Positions 8,655-17,326 of a stretch of 64,000 nucleotides of DNA are shown piece by piece (within the stretch, counting starts at the first letter, position 1; the number at the start of each line of letters is the position of its first letter). The DNA lies in NCBI GenBank assembly GCA_001801575.1, contig MGYC01000038.1:118163-182162 (forward strand), read 5' to 3'. The translations under genes were made by a program, and so were the position numbers. The notes under the pieces were generated by a model. That model did not search any database and was not told the DNA's origin. It saw only the letters and a list, made by a program, of their open reading frames with translations. Origin of the DNA: Gammaproteobacteria bacterium RIFCSPHIGHO2_12_FULL_41_20 (lineage in GTDB: Bacteria > Pseudomonadota > Gammaproteobacteria > DSM-16500).

Positions 8655-10470
8655 GATGCAATGCCGCAAAAATACGTTCTGCCAAAGAGGAACTAATTCC
8701 CGGTACTCGCGTTAATTCCTCAAGACTAGCACGATTTAATCCTTGAATACCACCGAAGTAACGCAATAATTGCTGACGCCGTTTTAATCCAACCCCAGGA
8801 ATCGACTCTAACACAGAGGTTCTACGTATCTTATCACGCCGAGAACGATGTCGGGTAATTGCAAAGCGGTGTGCTTCATCGCGTATTTGCTGGATAAAAT
8901 GCAAAGCTAGTGAGTCAGCAGGTAATCGCAGCGCCTGACGATGAGTAAAATATAGAACTTCTTCTCCAGGCTTTCGCGCCACTCCCTTTGCCACTCCGAT
9001 TAGCATCACTGATGTAATACTTAACTCATTTAAAGCCCGCTGTGCTGCAGAAAGTTGCGGTAACCCACCATCAATCAATACCACATCAGGCAAGGCTATC
9101 TGTTCTTTCTGTAACCGTTTAAAACGACGCATTAATACCTGATGCATCGCTGCAATATCATCGCCAGGAGTAACATCAGAAATATTAAAATAACGATATT
9201 CACTGTTAACTGGCCCTTGCTTATTAAAAACCACACAAGATGCTACCGTCGCCTCTCCTTGGCTATGACTAATATCGAAGCACTCAATACGCTGAATTTT
9301 ACCGTGATAATGGATAGCTTGTTGCAATGCAGTCATACGCTCATGAATATTTGTTTTATTTAACAACTTTGCTGCTAAGGATTGTTGCGCACTGTTTTTA
9401 GCGATATCAAGCCACTTCTTTTGCCCACCACGTTTAGGGCGCACTATCATGACCTTATGCTGTGCTTTCTCTGCAAGCACCTGGCATAGTGATATAGCAT
9501 CGGGTAAATCAACGCTAACATGAATTTCCCTGGGTATGCTTGCTACATCCATTGCATCACTTAAATAATGCTGAGTGATAAAAGCAGTGTATAATTCTTC
9601 TAACGAACATGCGGTAGGAACATTGGGAAAGTATGAACGACTACCTAACATTCCACCATGACGAATAACAAGTAATTGTATACAAGTAACGCCGGCCTGT
9701 ATGGCAATACCAATGATATCAGCATAACCTTGTCCAACACTAACATATTGGCGTTCTTGTATTTCTCGCAATACAGCAATCTGATCGCGATAATGCGCTG
9801 CCAACTCATAATTTAGCATCTTAACCGCTTGCTCCATATGTTCTTGTAGCTCTGCAATAATTTCATCATTTTTCCCACGTAAGAACAGTGCCGCACGCTG
9901 CACATTTCTCTGATAATCTTCTTTAGAAATAAGTTGAGTACAAGGACCTGCGCAACGACCAATTTGATAGTGCAAACAAGGACGTGAACGCCCAGTAAAA
10001 AATGCATCTTGACATGTGCGTATTTGAAAGATCTTTTGTAATAGATGAATAGTTTCTCGCACTGCACTTACATGCGGATAAGGACCAAAATATAAACCAG
10101 GTTGCCGTTTCTTAGACCCCCGATAAAGATCGATACGAGGATAGGGATGCGCTTGAGTAATCACAATATATGGATAGCTTTTATCGTCACGTAACAGCAC
10201 ATTATAGCGAGGCTTATGCTTTTTAATTAAATTACATTCAAGTAAAATGGCCTCGTTTTCGCTGTGTGTTACGGTAATATCAATATCTTGGACATATTTA
10301 AGTAAAGAAATAGTTTTTACATCTTTTAGTTTAGCACTAAAATAACTAGTTAAACGCTTCCGCAAATCTCGCGCTTTTCCAACATACAGAACTTTCTTCT
10401 CCATCCCCAACATCTGATAAACACCTGGGGCATGAGGAAGATTACTTAAGAATGACTTGATATCGAACAT
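8641..10470 (-). CDS. uvrC: UvrABC system protein C (excinuclease subunit)
   Basis: UvrC makes both incisions in nucleotide excision repair. The product has an N-terminal GIY-YIG domain (APGVYQML, then VLYVGKARDLRKR), a Cys-rich segment (CLHYQIGRCAGPC), a UvrB-interacting region near residue 200, an RNase H-like domain (ECFDISHSQGE, LIDGGLPQL) and a C-terminal helix-hairpin-helix (ESIPGVGLKRR). About 609 residues is the normal length. ATG at 10470 gives MFDIKSFL. The upstream in-frame TTG lies inside repeat A, whose end supplies AAAGAGG as the nearest ribosome-binding-like sequence. The gene sits between uvrY and pgsA, as in E. coli. Confidence 0.96.
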   Translation of the reverse strand: MFDIKSFLSNLPHAPGVYQMLGMEKKVLYVGKARDLRKRLTSYFSAKLKDVKTISLLKYVQDIDITVTHSENEAILLECNLIKKHKPRYNVLLRDDKSYPYIVITQAHPYPRIDLYRGSKKRQPGLYFGPYPHVSAVRETIHLLQKIFQIRTCQDAFFTGRSRPCLHYQIGRCAGPCTQLISKEDYQRNVQRAALFLRGKNDEIIAELQEHMEQAVKMLNYELAAHYRDQIAVLREIQERQYVSVGQGYADIIGIAIQAGVTCIQLLVIRHGGMLGSRSYFPNVPTACSLEELYTAFITQHYLSDAMDVASIPREIHVSVDLPDAISLCQVLAEKAQHKVMIVRPKRGGQKKWLDIAKNSAQQSLAAKLLNKTNIHERMTALQQAIHYHGKIQRIECFDISHSQGEATVASCVVFNKQGPVNSEYRYFNISDVTPGDDIAAMHQVLMRRFKRLQKEQIALPDVVLIDGGLPQLSAAQRALNELSITSVMLIGVAKGVARKPGEEVLYFTHRQALRLPADSLALHFIQQIRDEAHRFAITRHRSRRDKIRRTSVLESIPGVGLKRRQQLLRYFGGIQGLNRASLEELTRVPGISSSLAERIFAALHHAAL

Positions 10471-10480
10471 AGGCTGTATT

Positions 10481-10623
10481 AGACCTCTTTCCAAACCTTG
10501 AGCAAAGAGACAAGGTCGAAGAAAAAATGAGTGAGAAACCGGAGTTTACATAGAAGTAAATGAGGATTTCGAGTGATTTTTTTCAAAGAGATTGGCCTTT
10601 GATCGAGGTTTGGAAAGAGGTCT
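10481..10623 (-). repeat. Palindromic repeat family A, copy 1 (143 bp)
   Basis: The element is bounded by an inverted repeat: AGACCTCTTTCCAAACCT on the left and its exact complement on the right. The interior (GAAGAAAAAATGA, GAAACCGGAGTTTACATA, AAATGAGGATTTCGAG) recurs in copies at 17302-17435 and 50385-50524. It fills the uvrY-uvrC gap. Only its end lies near a start codon, where it offers an AAAGAGG sequence for uvrC. It contains no open reading frame of interest. Confidence 0.85.
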
Positions 10624-10652
10624 ATTGAGTCTAAAGTGTAAAAGGAGAGTGT

Positions 10653-11312
10653 TTATTGCTCTTCTTCAGTAAACTTATGCTGCTCAAGTATCCCAAGACG
10701 CATAGCTAACAAAGTTAATTCCACATCGCTATCTATACCCAGCTTCTCAAAAATACGATACCGATAACTATTTACTGTCTTAGGACTTAAACAAAGTTTA
10801 TTAGAGATATCTTGGACCTTTTGACCATTAGTAATCATCAGCATAATTTGCAATTCACGCTCAGATAAGACATCCAATGGGGATTCTTCTGCCTTGGCAA
10901 AGCGTTTTAACGCCAACTGTTGCGCAATATCAGGGCTAATATAACGCTGCCCACTATAAATGGTACGTATTGCTCTTACCATTTCTTCTGCGTCGCATCC
11001 CTTCGTAATATAACCAGCTGCACCAGCCTGTAACACCCGAGAGGGATAAGGCTCATCTTCATAAACAGTTAAAGCAAGGATTTTAATATCTGGATTGTAA
11101 CGCAACATCTTACGTGTTGCCTCTAAACCACCAATTCCCGGCATTTGGATATCCATAACGACTACATCAGGGATCAATTCTTTAGCAAGTCGTACCGCCT
11201 CTTCTCCCGTACTTGCTTCACCAATAACCTTTAACCCCTGCACATCCTGAAGCAGTCGTTTAATGCCAACGCGGATTAATTCATGATCGTCCACCAATAA
11301 AACCTTTATCAA
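10653..11312 (-). CDS. uvrY: Two-component response regulator, UvrY/GacA/LetA type
   Basis: The 220-residue protein has an N-terminal receiver domain (VLLVDDHELIRVG, phosphoacceptor in VVMDIQMPG, KGCDAEE near the conserved lysine) and a C-terminal LuxR-type helix-turn-helix (LSERELQIMLMITNG, LSPKTVNSYRYRIFEKLGI). In gammaproteobacteria this regulator, paired with a BarA/GacS-type kinase, drives CsrA-binding small RNAs and, in Legionella and relatives, the switch to the transmissive state. The start is a TTG at 11312 with AGAGGGGG just upstream; a longer in-frame reading would run through the tRNA-Ser gene. Adjacency to uvrC supports the identity. The cognate kinase is not in the window. Confidence 0.93.
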   Translation of the reverse strand: MIKVLLVDDHELIRVGIKRLLQDVQGLKVIGEASTGEEAVRLAKELIPDVVVMDIQMPGIGGLEATRKMLRYNPDIKILALTVYEDEPYPSRVLQAGAAGYITKGCDAEEMVRAIRTIYSGQRYISPDIAQQLALKRFAKAEESPLDVLSERELQIMLMITNGQKVQDISNKLCLSPKTVNSYRYRIFEKLGIDSDVELTLLAMRLGILEQHKFTEEEQ

Positions 11313-11375
11313 AGAAGCCCCCTCTGCACACAGGAATCCTGCCCTGCGATTGTACATATCTACTAACCAGTTTAT

Positions 11376-11462
11376 CGGAGAGAGAGGGATTCGAACCCCC
11401 GGAGCCCGCAAGGACTCAACGGTTTTCAAGACCGCCGCTTTCGACCGCTCAGCCATCTCTCC
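11376..11462 (-). tRNA. tRNA-Ser (anticodon TGA)
   Basis: An 87-nt class II tRNA on the minus strand: acceptor GGAGAGA pairs with TCTCTCC, discriminator G, a long variable arm, T arm GGTTCGAATCC and anticodon TGA in CTTGAAA. CCA is not encoded (ATAA follows the discriminator). It lies about 60 bases upstream of uvrY on the same strand. Confidence 0.95.
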
Positions 11463-11564
11463 TGGAATATAAAAGATGTGTGGGAAATATTAGCTTTATT
11501 TTTTAAGCTCGTCTAGTTTATTTGGCAATCTGATCGCAAAAAAAGGAGATATTAATTAGATAGT

Positions 11565-11746
11565 TATACCCGAAGCGTTGCACTTTTAGGTGTTTAAAAT
11601 GACAGATTGCAAGAGATTGAAAAGGCTTTCTCGGGAAAAATGCTCGAAATACTACAAGTATTCCTCTACTTTTTCTCGAGAAAGCCTTTTCAAGGTCGCA
11701 GTAAGATGTCATTTTAAACACCTAAAAGTGCAACGCTTCGGGTATA
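11565..11746. repeat. Palindromic repeat family B, complete copy (182 bp)
   Basis: The outer 40 bases on each side are perfect inverted complements, starting TATACCCGAAGCGTTGCACT on the left. An inner stem (GAAAAGGCTTTCTCG against CGAGAAAGCCTTTTC) continues the pairing imperfectly around a loop near 11650. It begins about 100 bases from the tRNA-Ser 5' end and stops six bases from the dnaQ stop codon. A partial copy is at 12488-12549. The small open frames across it mirror the palindrome and are not genes. Confidence 0.88.
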
Positions 11747-11752
11747 GTAAAA

Positions 11753-12457
11753 TTACTCCAACCAACGGCAATTTTTTTGTTTGGCCATATTTTGCAAATA
11801 GTTTTCATGTTCTCTTTTTTCTTCATCCGTAGCAAACAATGTTCGTAAAGAATAGACTTTTTCTAGAGAAGCTTTATAATCCGTTTTTTTTTCAACTACA
11901 TTATCTTTTCCCTCTGACCAGGCATCAAACAAACTTCCCTGCCCTCCAGTCATCGCAAGATACACTTGCGTAAGAAGATACGCATCTAAAAGTGCACCAT
12001 GCAACTCTCTCTGAGAATTATCTATGTTATAGCGTTTACAAAGCGCATCAAGGTTATTACGTTGCCCAACATGTAACTGCCTAGCTAACTGCAATGTATC
12101 AATAATCCGACAATACTCTGCTATCGTCTTCCAATCTTTTTTAGTAAGGGCTAACTCACAGTTAATAAAACCAACGTCAAAAGGTGCATTATGAATAATT
12201 AGTTCCGCTCCCCGAATAAAACTCATAAACTCTTGTGAAATATCAACAAACAGCGGCTTATCTAAAAGGAATGTACTGGTAAGACCATGCACAGCCAATG
12301 CTCCCGCATCTACTTCGCGCTGCGGATTAATGTATTGATGATAGGTTTTACCCGTTAATTTGCGGTTTACTAACTCAACACAACCAATTTCAATAATCCG
12401 ATGTCCCTCATGCACATGAATGCCTGTTGTTTCTGTATCAAGCACCACTTGCCGCAT
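11753..12457 (-). CDS. dnaQ: DNA polymerase III epsilon subunit (3'-5' proofreading exonuclease)
   Basis: DnaQ supplies proofreading to the replicative polymerase. Exonuclease motifs are visible: ExoI LDTETTGI near residue 6, ExoII HNAPFDVGF near 95 and ExoIII HGALLDAYLL near 155. The C-terminal tail that binds the polymerase alpha subunit ends NCRWLE. At 234 residues it is close to E. coli (243). Here it is on the same strand as rnhA, with about 55 bases between them, most of which belongs to the partial repeat B copy. In E. coli the two genes are divergent, so the local arrangement differs. Confidence 0.95.
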   Translation of the reverse strand: MRQVVLDTETTGIHVHEGHRIIEIGCVELVNRKLTGKTYHQYINPQREVDAGALAVHGLTSTFLLDKPLFVDISQEFMSFIRGAELIIHNAPFDVGFINCELALTKKDWKTIAEYCRIIDTLQLARQLHVGQRNNLDALCKRYNIDNSQRELHGALLDAYLLTQVYLAMTGGQGSLFDAWSEGKDNVVEKKTDYKASLEKVYSLRTLFATDEEKREHENYLQNMAKQKNCRWLE

Positions 12458-12487
12458 AAAAATTTATCCTTATTAATTAACCTAAAA

Positions 12488-12549
12488 CCTTTTCAAGGTC
12501 GCAGTAAGATGTCATTTTAAACACCTAAAAGTGCAACGCTTCGGGTATA
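12488..12549. repeat. Repeat family B, solo right arm
   Basis: These 62 bases reproduce the right arm of the complete copy at 11686-11746, from TTTTCAAGGTCGCAGTAAGA to CAACGCTTCGGGTATA. No left arm is present. The arm runs into the 3' end of rnhA, encoding its last eleven residues and its stop. Together with the complete copy it brackets dnaQ. Confidence 0.85.
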
Positions 12550-12976
12550 AATCAGCAATCGCCTGCGTGGCTAGTGCATCGACCAAATCATTTTCCGGAT
12601 GATTACTATGCCCCTTTACCCAGTGCCAATGTATCTTATGACGTGACGCTTCTATATCTAATGCTTGCCAAAGATCTTGGTTCTTTACTGGCTTCTTGTC
12701 GGATTTTTTCCACTGGTTTTTTTTCCATTGTGGCAACCAAGTCATTACTCCCTGCTGTAAGTATTTTGAGTCCGTATAAAGCTCTACACTACAAGACTCG
12801 CGTAATACCGACAATGCCTTAATCGCTGCGGTTAACTCCATTCTATTATTTGTAGTTTTCTGTACCGCCCCTGACAAAGTTTTTTCACGATTATTATATC
12901 GCAATAAAACGCCCCACCCTCCTGGCCCTGGATTACCTTGGCATGCACCATCAGTATAAATCACCACCTTTTTCAT
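12512..12976 (-). CDS. rnhA: Ribonuclease HI, C-terminus rewritten by a repeat
   Basis: RNase HI removes RNA from RNA-DNA hybrids. The four catalytic acidic residues are in place: [37 protein letters not shown] and NDLVDALA. The ATG at 12976 overlaps the upstream methyltransferase stop (ATGA), implying translational coupling. The last eleven residues, [11 protein letters not shown], are encoded by the repeat B arm rather than family sequence, so the native tail was replaced. The catalytic core is complete, so the enzyme is probably active. Confidence 0.94.
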   Translation of the reverse strand: MKKVVIYTDGACQGNPGPGGWGVLLRYNNREKTLSGAVQKTTNNRMELTAAIKALSVLRESCSVELYTDSKYLQQGVMTWLPQWKKNQWKKSDKKPVKNQDLWQALDIEASRHKIHWHWVKGHSNHPENDLVDALATQAIADLYPKRCTFRCLK

Positions 12977-13722
12977 TTTGCATTTCTCACAATACGCCCC
13001 GTCATGGTAGTAGAGATACGGATTCCAGAAAGTTGTTGTTGCCACCTAAGGCGAATAGGAGTCAATGGAATAACTTTCGCTTTAGCTACTACCATATATA
13101 CCGATCCCAAAAACGGGCATACCCTGCCCAGCCCCTCTAAGAATTGGGTTTTTTTATACAGCTTTTGGTTTTGGATAGGGAAGCGATAAAGACAATTTAA
13201 TTGATTAACCATTTCAAAATCAGACAATAATAACCATTTCTTTATAGTATTAGCTTGAATAAAGTTATTTGACCAAGGGGTAATTTTTTTTCGAGAAAAT
13301 ACTTTTCTTAATCCCCACAAACCATATGGATTAAATCCAAGAATTAATATGCATCCCTCTGGTTTAACCACACGACATGCTTCTGTTAACACATGTTGCG
13401 GATTATCTACATACTCTAATGTATGAGGTAATACCACTAAATCCACACTCCCCGAATGGATAGGTAACTCATGAAAATTACCCTCAATATAGTGAGGGTA
13501 TTTAATTTTAGTAGGTAAAGGCGTGACTAAACATTGATATGGCATAACGCTAGATTGTAATAAAGAATATTGTTTGGGCACGCCCACAAGAAGAATATGT
13601 TTGCCAAAGTATTTCGGCAAACTATTTTTTAGTAAATGCTGCTCTGCTTCAAGAAGGTTACGCCCTAGAAAATGTTCCAACCATTGATCCCAATGATGTA
13701 TAGTACGGTAGGTATGCGCCAA
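12973..13722 (-). CDS. SAM-dependent methyltransferase, YafS-like
   Basis: The 249-residue product contains a class I methyltransferase core. ILLVGVPKQ is a weak motif I, followed by [41 protein letters not shown] with the post-motif architecture of methyltransf_11 proteins (quoted here only in part as [11 protein letters not shown] and VVKPEG). The start is TTG at 13722 behind AAGGA. The position upstream of and overlapping rnhA matches E. coli yafS, next to mltD. The substrate is unknown. The usual intervening gene gloB is absent here. Confidence 0.8.
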   Translation of the reverse strand: MAHTYRTIHHWDQWLEHFLGRNLLEAEQHLLKNSLPKYFGKHILLVGVPKQYSLLQSSVMPYQCLVTPLPTKIKYPHYIEGNFHELPIHSGSVDLVVLPHTLEYVDNPQHVLTEACRVVKPEGCILILGFNPYGLWGLRKVFSRKKITPWSNNFIQANTIKKWLLLSDFEMVNQLNCLYRFPIQNQKLYKKTQFLEGLGRVCPFLGSVYMVVAKAKVIPLTPIRLRWQQQLSGIRISTTMTGRIVRNAK

Positions 13723-13868
13723 GGTGATCCTTCCTTTCTACTGCAACTGAATTTTGATAGTATATCATATCTTGGCAATGACAGCAGTCTTGCAATAACG
13801 GCTTCGCAAGCTTCTGCTGGTCCTGGATGATCTCGGCAAATAACCATAGTAATTAAGAGAACGTATAC

Positions 13869-15569
13869 GTGGTAAGCAAACATTCACAGTCTCAGTATAG
13901 ATTTTTTTTAATTAGCTTATTTATGTTGCTTTACCTTGCTGTCTCTAGTCAAGCTGGACTAGCTGCCTCTAATATAGAGGGCATTCAAGAATATCAAAAA
14001 AATCTTCATTTACATCCTGATCACAAACAAAAATTAGCTGACGATATTAATCGCTATCACCAAGCAGATAATTTATGGGATGTGCTAAGACAGCAGTTCT
14101 CTCTACCTCATTACGAGAACAATTATTATGTACAAGAACAAATAGACTGGCTAATGAACCACCAAGAATTTCTGTTGCGTTCAGCAACACGCGCGGCACC
14201 TTATCTTTTTTTTATTTTACAACAAGTAAAAAAACGTCATTTACCCACTGAATTAGTATTATTACCCATTATTGAAAGTGGCTACAATCCTTTTGCTTAT
14301 TCAACCGCTGGAGCAACCGGCATTTGGCAAATGATGCCAGATACCGCTTCTGGATACGGCATAAAACAAGACTGGTGGTATGATGGTAGGCGTGATGTCG
14401 TTGCATCCACTCGCGCTGCGCTTAACTATCTTGCCTATTTACAAAATTTCTTTGACGGTAATTGGCCATTAGCTATAGCGGCTTATAATTGTGGCGAAGG
14501 CTGCGTTCTATCTGCTATCCGAAAAAATATCCGCAATGGCGATAATGCCGATTTCTGGTCATTACCTTTGCCGCAAGAAACTCGTGATTATGTGCCGCGC
14601 CTATTAGCTTTAGCAGTTATAATTTCCCATCCTGATCGGTACCCTATCTATTTTCCTGCAGTACGCAATGCACCGTATTTAGCACAAGTTGAAATAAGTC
14701 GCCCAATTAATTTAAAGCTTGCTGCTTATTTCGCAGGTATCAGCTATAAAAAATTGATGCAACTTAACTCCGGGTTTAATCAATCATCTACATCACCAAA
14801 CCGCCCTTCTAAATTAGTTCTACCCATACAAAATATAGAGCAATTTAGTGAAAATATCGGGCGATTGCTGCGACATAACGTTATTAATTGGATACGTTAT
14901 AAAACAAAAGCAAAAGATACGTTACTCAGCATTGCCAAACAATTTCATACCACACCGGCCACTCTGCGTAGCCTAAACCGTTTAGCTACTAACCATCTTA
15001 AGCCACAGACTATTTTATTAATTCCCAACCCATCTTCTACCATGGGTACCAGCAATGAAAATATTCCTGCGGAAAAACATTTCGCCAAAAAAGGCAAAAA
15101 TAACAAGCGCTCATCCTATACGGATACAATTAGGATAACAAATAAAGATTTAGAACAAGTTACATCTCTAGCCAGTACCACAAATACCCCTGGCGCCCAT
15201 TACTATACTATGCAAGCAGGAGATACCATATACATGATCAGGGGGCACGATACGCTGGAGTCTATTGCGCAACGCTTTCATATACCAATAAAGGCATTGC
15301 AATTAGTTAATCGCATTACACATAAAAACATTGTTCCTGGGGCACAATTAATCATACCCACCCATCTTGCTCAATATGGGTCATCGCCTCATGACAAACT
15401 GTCGCCTGGCGATACTGTGTACATGGTAAGAAAAGGCGATACTATTGAAAAAATTGCTGATAAATTTCACACTTCATCCTCTGCTATCCGTGTGACAAAT
15501 CTATTAACCAGCAATCATTTGCAAGAAGGCGATCAATTAATTATCCCCACACACATTGCCATGCGATAA
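13869..15569 (+). CDS. mltD: Membrane-bound lytic murein transglycosylase D with three LysM domains
   Basis: MltD cleaves peptidoglycan glycan strands to anhydromuropeptides in the periplasm. A signal sequence (FFLISLFMLLYLAVSSQAG) is followed by the SLT domain, with ESGYNPFAYSTAGATGIWQM near residue 137 (catalytic glutamate first) and AIAAYNCGEG near 200. Three LysM peptidoglycan-binding units follow, near residues 345-390 (DTLLSIAKQFH), 455-495 (DTLESIAQRFH) and 520-560 (DTIEKIADKFH). The annotated start is GTG at 13869, which lacks a strong ribosome binding site. The gene is divergent from the methyltransferase, as in the E. coli mltD neighbourhood. Confidence 0.93.
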   Translation: MVSKHSQSQYRFFLISLFMLLYLAVSSQAGLAASNIEGIQEYQKNLHLHPDHKQKLADDINRYHQADNLWDVLRQQFSLPHYENNYYVQEQIDWLMNHQEFLLRSATRAAPYLFFILQQVKKRHLPTELVLLPIIESGYNPFAYSTAGATGIWQMMPDTASGYGIKQDWWYDGRRDVVASTRAALNYLAYLQNFFDGNWPLAIAAYNCGEGCVLSAIRKNIRNGDNADFWSLPLPQETRDYVPRLLALAVIISHPDRYPIYFPAVRNAPYLAQVEISRPINLKLAAYFAGISYKKLMQLNSGFNQSSTSPNRPSKLVLPIQNIEQFSENIGRLLRHNVINWIRYKTKAKDTLLSIAKQFHTTPATLRSLNRLATNHLKPQTILLIPNPSSTMGTSNENIPAEKHFAKKGKNNKRSSYTDTIRITNKDLEQVTSLASTTNTPGAHYYTMQAGDTIYMIRGHDTLESIAQRFHIPIKALQLVNRITHKNIVPGAQLIIPTHLAQYGSSPHDKLSPGDTVYMVRKGDTIEKIADKFHTSSSAIRVTNLLTSNHLQEGDQLIIPTHIAMR

Positions 15570-15574
15570 ATATG

Positions 15575-16120
15575 TTATTCACCGCCCACTTCCCACCAGC
15601 GCTGTCTTCCTGGTTGCACTGAAAATACTTTTTCAGCACATGCGGTATTTATTTCCGAAACTTTAGCGACGAGGCTTTGCAATAAAATACGGCTACTTTT
15701 ATCTTCCACCACTAGCAGAGAAATTTTATAATAGTCAACGCCACTAAAAACAGCACCATCTTGAATCATCGCACATGGATTATTCCCCATTGACTCTATA
15801 ACATAAAAATACCGCCATCTTGACACATGCCCCTCACATCCATAAGTATGCCACCAATCTAGTGACTGCTTAGATAAATTCACAACCATCATCGGGGTCA
15901 CCAAACAGTTGGGTATGTTCGGTTGTACAACTCTACGCTCTGCGTGTTGCAATACTCTCTCCGCAACCTCCAACAAAGCAACACGTTGCCAAACATGTTT
16001 GCTGATTTTTAATGCTAACAAACTATTCGTAAGCCCATACAAGCTTAAGATAGAAACCAATTGTAAGTACACTAAAGTAATAACCAAAATAAAGCCCCGA
16101 TTACCCCTGTAACGGCACAT
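15575..16120 (-). CDS. pilX: Type IV pilus minor pilin-like protein, PilX type
   Basis: The N-terminus NRGFILVITLVYLQLVSILS is a PilX-type leader plus hydrophobic helix, with a basic region and a glycine before the membrane segment. The rest (about 180 residues, several cysteines) is poorly conserved. It follows and overlaps pilW by about 20 bases, giving the pilV-pilW-pilX order of type IV pilus minor pilin operons. The ATG at 16120 gives MCRYRGNRG. Minor pilins prime pilus assembly in the inner membrane. The gene runs into the mltD 3' end six bases away, and the pilY1 and pilE genes usually found next are missing. Confidence 0.75.
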   Translation of the reverse strand: MCRYRGNRGFILVITLVYLQLVSILSLYGLTNSLLALKISKHVWQRVALLEVAERVLQHAERRVVQPNIPNCLVTPMMVVNLSKQSLDWWHTYGCEGHVSRWRYFYVIESMGNNPCAMIQDGAVFSGVDYYKISLLVVEDKSSRILLQSLVAKVSEINTACAEKVFSVQPGRQRWWEVGGE

Positions 16121-16955
16121 ACAAGCACCATGGACTTTGTAAAGAATAACCATGCAATAATAAGCATATAGATACACCTATGACTTTCTCTTTAGCATGT
16201 ATAGCAGATGACTGTGCTTGCATGACACTATCTCCTCTCTTTATTACATAACGCACATCCATTTGACTTATCCCATCCAGCAACTCTATATTTTCCCTAT
16301 ATATGTTTTTTTTATAGAGCGAATAAACCCATGCACCATTACTATCCTTCCTGTCTGTTTTAGCAATAAAATAAAAAGACTTTACCAACCTGCTTACTTC
16401 TGCACTCGTAGAGTAATGGTGTTGTAAAGGCGCATTAGTTTCGACATGTTGAGCATACTTACTACGCGTTAACATTTTTACCGTGAAAATTTCTGCATGC
16501 TGGCAATCTACTATCAATAATACATCATCCTTATAAAATACCGGGGTAGCAGATACATCTAAGATAGAAGAGGAATGCATGGCATTGAGCAGCCGCGCAG
16601 AAGGTATCTCAGCATGACAAGTGGTGAATGTATGCGCATCACCGTGTATTTTATTATCAAAAGATAGTGCTTCCTGTACATGAGAAAGAGCAGAAAATTC
16701 ATTGCCTAACGAAACACAACCGATATATCCCGTCAAGTGAATATCCTTCCATAGAATACGCGAAACAATGGCCTCCTTTTTCTGCAAGGTATTAAACACT
16801 ACTTGTCGTTGATAGTTGTGTTTAATAGCCAAGTAACAAATAAGCATTAAATTTAATAGCAACAGACTAATGACAATCGCCACCATGACTTCAAGCAGCA
16901 CAATACCCATGATGGGAGAATGAAAAATTATATTTTTATTACGTGACGTAAACAT
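16101..16955 (-). CDS. pilW: Type IV pilus minor pilin-like protein, PilW type
   Basis: The product has a prepilin-like leader, HSPIMG, followed by IVLLEVMVAIVISLLLLNLM with glutamate at mature position 5, then a 250-residue domain consistent with PilW (MDVRYVIKRG near residue 230). The start at 16955 overlaps the end of pilV by 28 bases, as is common in this operon. PilW acts with PilV and PilX in the pseudopilus-like priming complex. Length is typical. Sequence identity in this family is low, so the call rests on the leader and gene order. Confidence 0.78.
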   Translation of the reverse strand: MFTSRNKNIIFHSPIMGIVLLEVMVAIVISLLLLNLMLICYLAIKHNYQRQVVFNTLQKKEAIVSRILWKDIHLTGYIGCVSLGNEFSALSHVQEALSFDNKIHGDAHTFTTCHAEIPSARLLNAMHSSSILDVSATPVFYKDDVLLIVDCQHAEIFTVKMLTRSKYAQHVETNAPLQHHYSTSAEVSRLVKSFYFIAKTDRKDSNGAWVYSLYKKNIYRENIELLDGISQMDVRYVIKRGDSVMQAQSSAIHAKEKVIGVSICLLLHGYSLQSPWCLYVPLQG

Positions 16956-17326
16956 CCCGACAATCCAACTACCAGTGCCGAACAATCTTGTATAGACTTA
17001 TCTCCCCAGTAAACAGAGACAGTGTAAACAGGAAAAACACCTGTAATCACTCCCCGACCATATGGCAGTAATTTTTTATTTTCATTATTCCAAATAATAA
17101 TTTGCTCCTCCACTCCCGCGCTATCGCCTACGCTTTGTAAACGCCCCATTGCATTATTTAATTGCTGGGTAGCAATCTGAAAATAATAGGCCGATTCACT
17201 TTTATATAGAGATGCCACCAGCATGGCATCCACACCCAACAACAGAAAAGATAAAATAAATAAACTAATGACAGATTCAAGCAAGGTAAAGCCTGGTGAA
17301 ATTCCAAACCTCAGCCAAAACGACAA
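16928..17326 (-). CDS. pilV: Type IV pilus minor pilin-like protein, PilV type, 5' end altered by a repeat
   Basis: The mature part begins at about 17290 with FTLLESVISLFILSFLLLG, a canonical prepilin helix after a glycine, and continues about 120 residues in PilV style (QLNNAMGRLQSVGD). The native leader is not intact: upstream of ISPG the frame runs straight into family A repeat sequence. The best visible start is a TTG at 17326 inside the repeat, giving a short leader MSFWLRFGISPG that lacks the usual lysine/arginine-rich start. The gene may be expressed poorly or be decaying. An ATG at 17446 in the same frame would start in the serC 3' end and read through the whole repeat. Confidence 0.6.
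   Translation of the reverse strand: MSFWLRFGISPGFTLLESVISLFILSFLLLGVDAMLVASLYKSESAYYFQIATQQLNNAMGRLQSVGDSAGVEEQIIIWNNENKKLLPYGRGVITGVFPVYTVSVYWGDKSIQDCSALVVGLSGCLRHVIKI

Noticed and set aside
10481..10623. Repeat A as a simple Rho-independent terminator
   Set aside because: It is 140 bp long, has a conserved interior and no T-tract, and recurs elsewhere with the same ends.
11313..11456. Extended N-terminus of the UvrY frame
   Set aside because: It translates the tRNA-Ser gene and spacer; the receiver domain begins at the TTG at 11312 with its own ribosome binding site.
11518..11832. Two mirrored short frames over repeat B
   Set aside because: They are the two strands of the same palindrome and give near-identical peptides, with no family match.
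13665..13883. 72-residue frame between the methyltransferase and mltD
   Set aside because: It spans both gene starts, has no ribosome binding site and no family similarity.
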